From NCBI GenBank assembly GCA_025060055.1, contig JANXCK010000235.1, forward strand, positions 1 through 6,395: 6,395 bases of DNA. The letters run 5' to 3'. Every line of letters starts with the position of its first letter. The first letter of the stretch is position 1. Shown here piece after piece: positions 1-6,395 of the stretch. This DNA is from Fimbriimonadales bacterium. Lineage in GTDB: Bacteria; Armatimonadota; Fimbriimonadia; Fimbriimonadales; GBS-DC. The notes beneath the pieces were generated by a model. The model had not been told where the DNA came from, made no database searches, and was given only the letters and a program-made list of their open reading frames with translations. Position numbers and translations under genes: made by a program.

Positions 1-4
1 CTTA

Positions 5-976
5 TCACCTAAACAGTAAACTGCCCTCAACAAATAAAAACCGATTCTGCTTGTGATCAAAGCCAAAACCGAAGCGGAGACGCTGCAGTAAGCGATTGCG
101 GAACGGTAAGCGATAGAACAGGCGTGCTTGATACTCGTTGCCCGCCACCCCAATCCCGCGTCGGTAGGCGATCCCGACGCCGTCAAAGAGATTCTTGACC
201 AGATAGAGGCTGGCGGGGCGCAATCCCGTGTAGTCCACCGAGAACAGTTCCAAGTCGAGCGCTTCGGCGATGCCCGTCTCCAACGGCGCAAGCAGCCCAG
301 GCAGTACCTGCGTAGTGAGGATATCGCTAATCTGTTCGCGGAACACTTGTGCGGGGTCTGCGCCACGCGCGATGGCTGCCAGCGCTTGCCCACGCCCCAG
401 CAGGCTGAGGATGCTTTGCTCCGACAATCCTGGTGGGTCAGAGCGCGCAGTGAGTTGTAGACGTTCAGGATCGTCCAGTGGGCCGCGCACATCGACCTCG
501 ACACGGTAGCGGGTAGGATCGCCCGTGAAGTCGGGCGCGACCACGCGCGTGCTGGCACGCACATCCAGCTCGATGCGGGCAATCGTCTCGCCACGGGGGT
601 TGGTGAACGGATAGTTCAGGCGGGCGACGCTGTCGGGTTCGATACGCAAGCGCGCGGTGGGCAGGTTGAGCGCGCCGCTGCGCAGGTTGAACTCGCCTGC
701 AAGGGTCGGCGCTTGCAACGAGCCGCCCACCTGCAGCATACCTTCCATTCGCGCGTCCAGGTTCGGATTGCGCAGTGTGAAATCGTCGGCAATCGCAACG
801 CGCACCTCGAACTGTGGGTTAATCGGCAGCGGCTCGCCCGTCTCACGCGGCGCGAACTCAGGCGGTAGATACAGGAAGCCGCGCTGCACGCGCAGCGTGC
901 CTTGCACCTGCGGCGCATCGAGCGCACCCGTTATCTGCACCGCGCCTGAGACCACCGCCTGCGCACTGCCCTCCAG
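5..976 (-). other. TamB/DUF490 C-terminal domain (residues about 1220-1542)
   Basis: This part carries the clearest family signature: repeats GALDAP and GSLQAP, the block SDPPGLSEQSILSLLGRG, a helical stretch with EQISDILTTQVLPGLLAPL (1433-1451), and closing strands rich in aromatics (ARLFYRLPF, RFGFGFDHKQN, FLFVEGSLLFR). In proteobacterial TamB this end contacts the outer-membrane barrel TamA or a related BamA-family protein. The domain boundary is estimated by eye. Confidence 0.8.
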
Positions 977-3900
977 CAGGGGCAGTTTCGGCTCGCTCGC
1001 TTTGAACGAGTCCGCGAAAAGACGCACTTCTGCCAGTGGCTTCTTGCCCGAAAGGTCGATGCGCCCTTCGGCGCGGAGTGTTCCACCCTCGGAGGAGCGT
1101 GCCTGTGCTTGCAGCAAGCGTGCCTCGCGCCCGTCGAACTCCACAAGCAGCCCTATTTGCTGAAGGGCGGTACGCAGGTCTTTGAGTGCGAGCGCGTCGC
1201 CCGAAACGCGCAGCTGTCCACGCGGCTCAGGCGCGTCGAGCGTCCCGCCGATGTCCAACGCCGCTTCGATAGTGCCCTGCGTGCGCGTGGGGTCAATCGG
1301 CAAGAACTGGCTAAGCAGGGCAAGCGGTTGCTCGCGCAGGCGTGCCTGAATCTGGATGGGCGCATCGTCGGGCACACCCAACGGCGACCAGCGGAACGGC
1401 AGTCGCCCCGACAGCCGCGCCTGATAGCCGCCCATCCGAATCAGCGCGTCATCGGTCTGAGCCACACCCTCGCGCACCTCAATCTGGCTGAACATGACCT
1501 GATCGACGGTGTAGCCGCCGTAGTTCAGGTTGTTCACAGTTGCGCTGAGGTTCAGTTCGGGCGATTCGGGGTCGCCGCCTGCGATTAGGCTGAGGTCGAG
1601 GCTGCCGTCGAACTCAGGCAGGCTGGGTTCCCACAGTCGCGCCCAGCGCAGAGGCAGCTGCGCCGCTTCCACATCGGCGACGAACTTATCGGGGGTGTAG
1701 ACACCCTTCGCCTCCAGCTGAGCAGTTTCGGCACGCCAGCGCAACTGCTGCAACTCGGCGCGTTGGGTGCGCAGGCGACGCAGCGACTCGGCAGCGCGTT
1801 CCACAGGCGACACCTCACCCAAATCATCGATGTCCGACTCGCCTTGCCAAGTCGCCTGCAAGCTCATCTTACCCAGCGATTGCCCACGCCACTCCAGCGT
1901 GTCGGCGTTCAGGCTGAGGCGCGCCGACGGCGCATCGAGTGCGCCTTCTACACTCAGCTGCGCTTGAACCCTGCCCTGCAAAGTCTCAAGACGCTCAGCA
2001 ACGGCGGGCGGCACCAGTTCAGGCAGCGCGTTTGCAATCCGCCGCAGCCAGTCAATCGGGAGCGGCTCGCTCTCCATCTGCAGCTTGACCCGATTGGCAG
2101 CGAGGTCGTATTCGAATTCGGGTAGGCGCACAATGCCATCTGGTGTGCGCAGGACAAGCTGCGCAGCCAATAAGAGGTCTGCCGCGCGTGGCGCAGAGGA
2201 ATGATAGTCAGCGCTTGTTGAGCGCACCTCGAACACGCCTTCGGTGTCGCCCAGCGGCACGCCGTTCAGAGCCATCTGCGTGCCCTCCAGCGCCACATGC
2301 ACGGTAGGCGCGTCCAGTGTTCCCGATGCCGTGCCTGTAAGCGATGCACTGCCCGTTAGACGATACTCTGCGGGCAGGTATGGCGCAAGCACGCTTAGCG
2401 CCACATTGCGCAGCTCCCAGTCCGCGCGCAATCCTGCTTCGGAACTCCACTGTCCGCTTGCTGTAAGCGTGCCGTTGCCCACACGCGCTGCCAAGCGGGG
2501 TACATCCACCTGCACTGCGCTCTCGCGCACCTGCACGATAGCTTCCACTTGGTTCTCGCGCAGCAGGGTTTTGTCGTACTGAATGCCTTCAGAGGTGAGC
2601 GTTGCCCGCACTGTGAACTGCTGCGGCTCGCCTTCCGCTGTGAACACGCCCGAAGTCAGCCCTGCGATGGGCAACTCGCGCCGCAGCCAGTCGGGAATCG
2701 TGGCGAGGTCAAACTCGTACACCTCGCCTTGCACTTGGAAGCGGGGCGGCATATCGCTACTTTCGGGCAGTTGCACAACGCCCGACGCCAGCAACTGCGC
2801 CGCGCGACGCAACACTTGCAACTGTGAAATTCGTACCTCACGCCCCAACAGGTTCAGGTTGGCGACCGTAATCTCTGCGCCGAGGTCGCCAAGCCGCCCA
2901 TCGAAAACCACCGCCTCCGCGACCGCTTCAGGCGACTGCCAACTCCCTCGCACTTGCGCTGTCAGATAACCAATCCCATCGAGGCGTAGTGGCTCGCCCG
3001 CGCTGTCGCGCGGGAGTTCGCCCTCTGCATAGCCCAGTAGTTCTGCAAGCAGGTTCAAGTCCAACTCGCTGGCATCCAGCGTTAGGTCAAGGTAAGGATT
3101 TTCGCTTTGTATATGTAAGATTTCACCTGAAACCTGCACAAAGCCCGCCGCGCCTTGCAACACTGCCAGTGGGATGGTGAGTTTGCCGTCGGCGTACTGC
3201 AAGCGGGCACGCCCGCCCCCCAGCCGACGCTGGTTATAAAGCAGAGCGTTAGTCAGCAGGTTTGCTTCCACCTTAGGGTTGTCCACATCGCCATAGGCGA
3301 GCAGCGCGATTTCGACATCACCGCGCAGTGCCTGCTCCCGCAAAGCGGGAATGCGTTCCAGAGGCAGCCCGCGCGTTGTTGCGAGCAGGCGCAGCTTGGG
3401 CGTCTTGGGGCGCGTGTCCAGCCAAAGCTTGCCCCGCACAGGATGCCCCGCATACTCCGCGTGCAGCGCGAGCAACAGCAACTGCCCCTGCGTGAACAGA
3501 ATCGGGGTGCGCAGGTGGCATAGGTCGCCTTGAGGTGTGCGCAAGCGTTCAAGATACGCAGTGCCCGCAATTTGCAAGTTTTTCGGTGTACCTTCTACAC
3601 GCCACTGCGCCGCGTACTTACCGCCAACAAGCGGGGTATCGCTGTGCAGGAGCCGCCAGAGCGTGGCAGCATCGCCCTGCACCTGTGCCTGCGCAGCAAC
3701 CGCCACCTCTTGCCCTGCCCAGTCCACAGTGCCCTGCACCTGTAGCCCGCCATCGCGCGAACGCACCTCGCCTGCTAAGCCCGACTCAGTAAACGCAAGC
3801 AGGAAACGCGCCTCGCGCCACGGGAGCAACTTGCGCCGAAAAGTGGCGTCCTGCGCGATGCCTTGCGCCACGCCGTGAACTCGAAGTGGCTGGTCAGGTT

Positions 3901-4633
3901 CGTACACGATTTGCAACGCGACTTGCGCCCACGCCCGACGCACATCGAACTCCGTCTTCGGCAGGTACGGTTTGAGCCGTGCGCCTTGCACTCGGCTTGC
4001 CCGCGCCTCGACGAGCCAGCGTTGCCCATCAGAAACTGCCTGCGCCTGCACTGTGCCCAGTGCATCGCCGAAACCGCGTGCTGTGATATGTTGCACTGTG
4101 CGCGGTTGGTTCGCCACGAACTCGTCAAGCCAGAGCGTGGCACGCACGGGCGTCTCAGGCAAGAAGTCATCGAAGTACAGAGTCCCGTCGCGTGCGCGCA
4201 CGCGCAGCGTAAGCGGAATCGGCTCAGGGGGACGCGGGCGACGCAAGAGCGGCTCGATATTCCACACGCCTTGACGATCCCGCTGGAGCCACACTTCGGG
4301 GCGGTCTATCTCAAGCGTGACGGGTGCGCCGTTGGCAGGCAAGCGTGCGACGAGGGCACGAGCGCGGAACAGACGCGCACCGCTCAGCGTGCGCACTTCG
4401 GGGTTGAATAACAGGATGCTGTCCCAGCGGAGTGCAACGCGCTCTATCTGAATGTCCAGTTCCGCCTGGCGCCGCGTGTACTCCCGTAGGGCGGGGGGCA
4501 AGCTCTCCTCGACGGCGAGCTTGACCTGCCACAGGTACATCGTGCCCGTCGCCCCAATCAGCGCCGCAGGCAGCAGCACAAGCAGCCCCTGCCCCGCACG
4601 CCACAGTCCGCTACGAACCCTCCACTGCGCCAA
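5..4633 (-). CDS. tamB: TamB/AsmA-like translocation and assembly module protein (DUF490 C-terminus)
   Basis: A 1542-residue envelope protein. TamB-family proteins are anchored in the inner membrane, span the periplasm as a long beta-groove, and are linked to outer-membrane protein assembly and phospholipid transport. Residues 1-15 are basic and 16-35 form a hydrophobic segment, giving an N-in anchor. Residues 41-130 resemble the AsmA/TamB N-terminus and end in GVWNIEPLL, followed by a proline-rich linker (131-140). Residues 240-1390 are beta-rich, with a G-x-L-D-A-P-like motif recurring about every 100-126 residues. The C-terminus (about 1220-1542) looks like the TamB/DUF490 domain: SDPPGLSEQSILSLLGRG (1398-1415), then aromatic strands ending VEGSLLFR. 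The only cysteine is C372. The TTG start is chosen because it follows GGAGAGG and keeps the membrane anchor intact; the first in-frame ATG (residue 32) would cut the anchor. It overlaps lipA by 23 nt. No tamA/bamA partner is visible. The family call is strong; the exact role is inferred. Confidence 0.9.
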   Translation of the reverse strand: MAQWRVRSGLWRAGQGLLVLLPAALIGATGTMYLWQVKLAVEESLPPALREYTRRQAELDIQIERVALRWDSILLFNPEVRTLSGARLFRARALVARLPANGAPVTLEIDRPEVWLQRDRQGVWNIEPLLRRPRPPEPIPLTLRVRARDGTLYFDDFLPETPVRATLWLDEFVANQPRTVQHITARGFGDALGTVQAQAVSDGQRWLVEARASRVQGARLKPYLPKTEFDVRRAWAQVALQIVYEPDQPLRVHGVAQGIAQDATFRRKLLPWREARFLLAFTESGLAGEVRSRDGGLQVQGTVDWAGQEVAVAAQAQVQGDAATLWRLLHSDTPLVGGKYAAQWRVEGTPKNLQIAGTAYLERLRTPQGDLCHLRTPILFTQGQLLLLALHAEYAGHPVRGKLWLDTRPKTPKLRLLATTRGLPLERIPALREQALRGDVEIALLAYGDVDNPKVEANLLTNALLYNQRRLGGGRARLQYADGKLTIPLAVLQGAAGFVQVSGEILHIQSENPYLDLTLDASELDLNLLAELLGYAEGELPRDSAGEPLRLDGIGYLTAQVRGSWQSPEAVAEAVVFDGRLGDLGAEITVANLNLLGREVRISQLQVLRRAAQLLASGVVQLPESSDMPPRFQVQGEVYEFDLATIPDWLRRELPIAGLTSGVFTAEGEPQQFTVRATLTSEGIQYDKTLLRENQVEAIVQVRESAVQVDVPRLAARVGNGTLTASGQWSSEAGLRADWELRNVALSVLAPYLPAEYRLTGSASLTGTASGTLDAPTVHVALEGTQMALNGVPLGDTEGVFEVRSTSADYHSSAPRAADLLLAAQLVLRTPDGIVRLPEFEYDLAANRVKLQMESEPLPIDWLRRIANALPELVPPAVAERLETLQGRVQAQLSVEGALDAPSARLSLNADTLEWRGQSLGKMSLQATWQGESDIDDLGEVSPVERAAESLRRLRTQRAELQQLRWRAETAQLEAKGVYTPDKFVADVEAAQLPLRWARLWEPSLPEFDGSLDLSLIAGGDPESPELNLSATVNNLNYGGYTVDQVMFSQIEVREGVAQTDDALIRMGGYQARLSGRLPFRWSPLGVPDDAPIQIQARLREQPLALLSQFLPIDPTRTQGTIEAALDIGGTLDAPEPRGQLRVSGDALALKDLRTALQQIGLLVEFDGREARLLQAQARSSEGGTLRAEGRIDLSGKKPLAEVRLFADSFKASEPKLPLLEGSAQAVVSGAVQITGALDAPQVQGTLRVQRGFLYLPPEFAPRETGEPLPINPQFEVRVAIADDFTLRNPNLDARMEGMLQVGGSLQAPTLAGEFNLRSGALNLPTARLRIEPDSVARLNYPFTNPRGETIARIELDVRASTRVVAPDFTGDPTRYRVEVDVRGPLDDPERLQLTARSDPPGLSEQSILSLLGRGQALAAIARGADPAQVFREQISDILTTQVLPGLLAPLETGIAEALDLELFSVDYTGLRPASLYLVKNLFDGVGIAYRRGIGVAGNEYQARLFYRLPFRNRLLQRLRFGFGFDHKQNRFLFVEGSLLFR
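467..3904 (-). repeat. Degenerate tandem protein modules in TamB (residues 244-1389)
   Basis: A module built as helix-like L-x-x-L...LP, then a beta strand, then G-x-x-x-x-P, then more strands, recurs along the protein. Reading the glycine of the motif (or its equivalent position), copies fall at residues 244 (degenerate), 348 (degenerate), 448 (GDVDNP), 563 (GSWQSP), 668 (GEP), 771 (GTLDAP), 897 (GALDAP), 1020 (GDPESP), 1130 (GTLDAP), 1236 (GALDAP), 1304 (GSLQAP) and 1384 (GPLDDP). Spacing is 100-126 residues through 1236, then 68 and 80 in the C-terminal domain. The DNA itself is not obviously repeated. The pattern fits repeating beta-groove proteins. Confidence 0.7.
1706..1810 (-). other. 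Charged helical insertion in TamB (residues 942-976)
   Basis: Within an otherwise beta-strand-rich protein, about 35 residues are rich in Glu, Arg, Gln, Leu and Ala, with no glycine or proline between V944 and G977 (for example ESLRRLRTQRAELQQLRW). They read as a long amphipathic or coiled-coil helix. The module that holds it (897 to 1020) is one of the two longest. Secondary structure is judged by composition only. Confidence 0.55.
4529..4588 (-). other. TamB N-terminal membrane anchor (residues 16-35)
   Basis: About twenty mostly hydrophobic residues, containing LLVLLPAALIGA, follow a short segment with four arginines (R5, R7, R12 and the flanking region) and precede a polar region. By the positive-inside rule the N-terminus is cytoplasmic and the remaining 1500 or so residues are periplasmic. 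No signal-peptidase or lipobox site is evident, so it is probably an uncleaved anchor. Confidence 0.75.
4611..4633 (-). other. 23-nt overlap of the lipA 3' end and tamB 5' end
   Basis: The lipA stop (TAG, 4611-4613) lies downstream of the tamB TTG (4631-4633), and the two genes use different frames. Overlap of this kind means the genes share a transcript and makes translational coupling likely: ribosomes finishing lipA pass over the tamB start region. Confidence 0.85.
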
Positions 4634-5525
4634 CTTTGGCGAGCCTCTCCGCCATCACGCGCTGCGAAAACGCAATCGCGTTGTACGAACTACGAATGAA
4701 CGGTCCCGATGCCACAAACAGAAAGCCCATCTCCTCCCCTAATACGCGATACTCTTCGAACTGCTCAGGGTGGACATACTCCTGCACGGGTAGGTGGCGT
4801 TGAGTGGGACGCAGGTACTGCCCAATCGTCAGCGCGTCCACGCCTGCGTTGCGCAAGTCGCGCATGGTTTGCAGCACCTCCGCGCGTGTCTCGCCCAGCC
4901 CCAGCATAATCCCCGACTTGGTGTAGATTGATGAGTCCATCCGCTTGACGGTCTCCAGCACTTGGAGCGAGCGGTCGTAGCGGGCTTGCGGGCGCACGAT
5001 GGTTTGCAGTCGTGCCACCGTCTCGATGTTGTGATTGAAAATCTCGGGTTGCGCGTCTACCACGCGCCGAATGCACCAGCTTTTGCCCTTGAAGTCGGGG
5101 GTTAGCACTTCCACGATTGCATTCGGGATGGTCTCGTGCAGGGCGCGGATGGTTGCAGCGAACTGTCCTGCGCCCTCATCGGGCAAATCGTCGCGCGCCA
5201 CAGAAGTCACCACGATGTGTTTCAGCCCCATGCGTTTCGCGGCGTCGGCGAGTCGCTGCGGTTCCTGCGGGTCTAACGCCAGTGGCTTGCCCGTCTTGAT
5301 GGCGCAGAATCCGCAGTGGCGCGTGCAGATGTCGCCCAAAATCATAAAGGTCGCCGAGCCTTTCGACCAGCATTCGGGCAGGTTGGGGCAGCGTGCGCTC
5401 TCACACACGGTATGCAGGCGCGCCGCCCGCATCATCTGCTCTACCTGCTGTACCTTCTCTGGCTTGGGCAAGCGCACCTTGAGCCATTCGGGGAACTTGC
5501 GATTGACCAACTCGATATTCGCCAT
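4611..5525 (-). CDS. lipA: Lipoyl synthase (radical SAM)
   Basis: LipA inserts two sulfurs at C6 and C8 of protein-bound octanoyl groups on lipoyl domains (pyruvate and 2-oxoglutarate dehydrogenase E2 subunits, GcvH), using S-adenosylmethionine, in the cytoplasm. The 304-residue length is normal for the family. All signature residues are present: C41, C46 and C52 (CX4CX5C) for the auxiliary 4Fe-4S cluster that donates sulfur; C67, C71 and C74 (CX3CX2C) for the radical SAM cluster; and RSSY at 278-281, whose serine contributes to the auxiliary cluster. Other family blocks are VVTSVARDDLPDEGAGQFA (105-123), FNHNIETV (163-170), SGIMLGLGE (204-212) and GQYLRPTQRHLPV (235-247). The ATG is the first possible start after an in-frame TGA (the metX stop), and no Shine-Dalgarno precedes it. 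No lipB or lplA is in the window. The lipA stop lies inside the start of tamB. Confidence 0.98.
   Translation of the reverse strand: MANIELVNRKFPEWLKVRLPKPEKVQQVEQMMRAARLHTVCESARCPNLPECWSKGSATFMILGDICTRHCGFCAIKTGKPLALDPQEPQRLADAAKRMGLKHIVVTSVARDDLPDEGAGQFAATIRALHETIPNAIVEVLTPDFKGKSWCIRRVVDAQPEIFNHNIETVARLQTIVRPQARYDRSLQVLETVKRMDSSIYTKSGIMLGLGETRAEVLQTMRDLRNAGVDALTIGQYLRPTQRHLPVQEYVHPEQFEEYRVLGEEMGFLFVASGPFIRSSYNAIAFSQRVMAERLAKVGAVEGS
4644..4650 (-). promoter_or_regulatory. Ribosome-binding site that supports the TTG start of tamB
   Basis: The minus strand reads GGAGAGG, then 10 nt, then TTG at 4633. It lies within the last codons of lipA. The match to the anti-Shine-Dalgarno is good but not perfect, and the spacing is slightly long. 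It supports TTG as the true start, because the resulting protein keeps a complete basic N-terminus and membrane anchor. Confidence 0.6.
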
Positions 5526-5532
5526 CGGGCGT

Positions 5533-5541
5533 ATTATACCA
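5533..5541 (-). promoter_or_regulatory. Extended -10 promoter element for lipA, probably leaderless
   Basis: On the minus strand the metX-lipA gap reads TGGTATAAT, a perfect TATAAT hexamer (5533-5538) with the extended TGn motif just upstream. Seven nucleotides (ACGCCCG) separate it from the lipA ATG, so the usual start distance puts the first transcribed base at or next to the A of ATG. No purine-rich Shine-Dalgarno sequence precedes the ATG. No good -35 is visible: at 17-nt spacing the hexamer is TTCCTT, which is common for extended -10 promoters. Assignment as a promoter is inferred from the consensus and position. Confidence 0.65.
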
Positions 5542-5546
5542 GAGGT

Positions 5547-6395
5547 TCAGCCCTCAAGGAACTCCTTGATAACGGGCTTGAGCTGGGGCTTCACTCGTTC
5601 CACCAGAAACGAGTCGTGCCCCCACGCGCTATCGATCAGGATATGCTCGGCGTCTTTGCCCAGTGATTGCAGAACTTCCACAGCTTCTTGCTGACCCGCA
5701 GGCGGGAACAGCCAGTCGGAGGTGAAACTGACGAAGCGCAGTTGCGCTTGCACGCGGGCTAAGGCACGGCGCAGGTCACCTCCGCCGTAAGTGTAGCCCA
5801 AGTCGAAGTTGTCCATCGCGCGGGTGATATACAGATAGCAAAACGGGTCGAACCGATGCAGGAAGGTGGTGGCTTTGTATTCCAAGTAGCTTTCCACTTG
5901 GTACATCACGCTCCAGAACTCGGTTTCGGGCACGGTGTCGCGTCCGAACTTGCTCCAGAGCGCGTGTTCCGACAGGTACGAGAGGTGCGCCAGCATGCGG
6001 GCGAGCATCAGCCCGCGTTCCGCGCCGCGCAGACCGCTGCGTTCCAGCCCCATCAAGATGGTTTGGCGCTGGATGTGGTTGAGGGCAATTACCATCGGGC
6101 TGGAGCGCGCGGGCGCGGCGATAATCAGCGCTTTGCGCACGCGGTCGGGATACCGTACCGCCCACTCGAACGCGCGCATCCCCCCTGTGGAGCCGCCAAC
6201 CACAGCGTACACCTGCTCAATACCCAGTTGCTCCAGCACGGCGCGTTCCAGTTCGACCCAGTCCGTCACGCGAATCGGCGGGAAGTTCAGGTGATACGGC
6301 TCGCCTGTGCTTGGATCCATCGAGAGTGGTGAGGTCGTGCCGTAGGGGCTTGCCAGCGCGTTGATGCAAATCACGAAAAATCGGTTCGTGTCCAG
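5547..6395 (-). CDS. metX: Homoserine O-acetyltransferase family protein (MetX), 5' end beyond the window
   Basis: MetX transfers an acyl group (usually acetyl) from acyl-CoA to homoserine, making the activated intermediate for methionine synthesis in the cytoplasm. The frame is open to the window edge, giving 282 visible residues that begin LDTNRFFVICIN, a block near residue 85-95 in typical members of about 370 residues. Roughly 75-90 N-terminal residues are therefore missing. Numbering from the first visible residue: the nucleophile elbow GGSTGG has Ser69 (usual form GGSMGG), the catalytic Asp is probably D227 in SDWLFPP, and the His is H260 in GHDSFL. Other family blocks are YGTTSPLS, SKFGR, QVESYLEY and RAMDNFDLG. 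The stretch between the conserved arginine (HIQRQTI) and GLMLARM looks about a dozen residues shorter than in common MetX proteins. Acyl donor (acetyl or succinyl) and acceptor cannot be fixed by eye. A related non-biosynthetic hydrolase is a less likely alternative. Confidence 0.9.
   Translation of the reverse strand: MDTNRFFVICINALASPYGTTSPLSMDPSTGEPYHLNFPPIRVTDWVELERAVLEQLGIEQVYAVVGGSTGGMRAFEWAVRYPDRVRKALIIAAPARSSPMVIALNHIQRQTILMGLERSGLRGAERGLMLARMLAHLSYLSEHALWSKFGRDTVPETEFWSVMYQVESYLEYKATTFLHRFDPFCYLYITRAMDNFDLGYTYGGGDLRRALARVQAQLRFVSFTSDWLFPPAGQQEAVEVLQSLGKDAEHILIDSAWGHDSFLVERVKPQLKPVIKEFLEG
5554..5569 (-). repeat. Small palindrome at the end of metX, over the lipA -35 region
   Basis: The plus strand reads TCAAGGAACTCCTTGA: 7-base inverted arms around a 2-base centre. 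It lies inside the last codons of metX (IKEFLE) and covers roughly -30 to -45 relative to the predicted lipA start. No T-run follows, so it is not a standard terminator. It may be chance from coding sequence, or an operator; the second is speculation. Confidence 0.3.

Noticed and set aside
657..1163. Plus-strand open frame of 168 codons opposite the tamB 3' region
   Set aside because: Same grounds: low-complexity Ser/Arg/Pro translation antisense to the well-supported TamB C-terminal domain.
3863..4411. Plus-strand open frame of 182 codons opposite the tamB 5' region
   Set aside because: The composition is rich in Arg, Cys and His without domain character, there is no convincing ribosome-binding site, and it lies wholly within tamB. 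Treated as a shadow.
5526..5549. Possible MetX-LipA fusion by readthrough, since lipA is in the same frame as metX with only a TGA and seven codons between
   Set aside because: A shared frame occurs one time in three by chance. There is no sign of a recoding element (no evident selenocysteine-type hairpin), and both proteins have normal family ends.
5526..5570. Rho-independent terminator between metX and lipA
   Set aside because: The only inverted repeat (5554-5569) has short arms, lies within metX and has no following T-run; the gap instead holds a promoter-like sequence.
5035..5694. Plus-strand open frame of 219 codons opposite lipA and the end of metX
   Set aside because: It is antisense to lipA, whose every catalytic motif is intact, and crosses into metX. 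Its translation is Ser/Arg/Cys-rich with no recognisable domain, as expected of a shadow frame in GC-rich DNA.

Overview
The window holds three minus-strand genes, read from its right edge to its left: the 3' part of metX (homoserine O-acyltransferase family), a complete lipA (lipoyl synthase), and a complete, very large tamB-like gene (1542 codons). Coding sequence covers almost everything. The only gaps are 21 nt between metX and lipA and 4 nt left of the tamB stop. I see no RNA genes, mobile elements, CRISPR array or attachment sites.

The organism looks like a GC-rich, outer-membrane-bearing (diderm) bacterium. The TamB/AsmA-type envelope protein implies an outer membrane, and lipA and metX are ordinary chromosomal housekeeping genes. 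A candidate leaderless promoter at lipA and a TTG start for tamB would fit deep-branching diderms such as Armatimonadota or Deinococcus-Thermus relatives. That placement is a weak inference; no 16S rRNA or ribosomal protein gene is present to settle it.

Layout: metX (5547 to beyond 6395) ends 21 nt before lipA (4611-5525). A perfect extended -10 box lies in that gap, 7 nt before the lipA ATG, and there is no Shine-Dalgarno sequence. lipA may therefore have its own leaderless transcript in addition to readthrough from metX. The lipA stop lies 23 nt inside tamB (5-4633), which starts with TTG behind a GGAGAGG ribosome-binding site, so lipA and tamB are probably cotranscribed and perhaps translationally coupled.

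Functionally the genes are not one pathway: MetX activates homoserine for methionine synthesis, LipA makes the lipoyl cofactor using S-adenosylmethionine, and TamB is a periplasm-spanning envelope protein. The most interesting structure is inside TamB, where a module recurs about every 100-126 residues, as expected of repeating beta-groove lipid-transfer proteins. I found no clear sign of a wholly new system.
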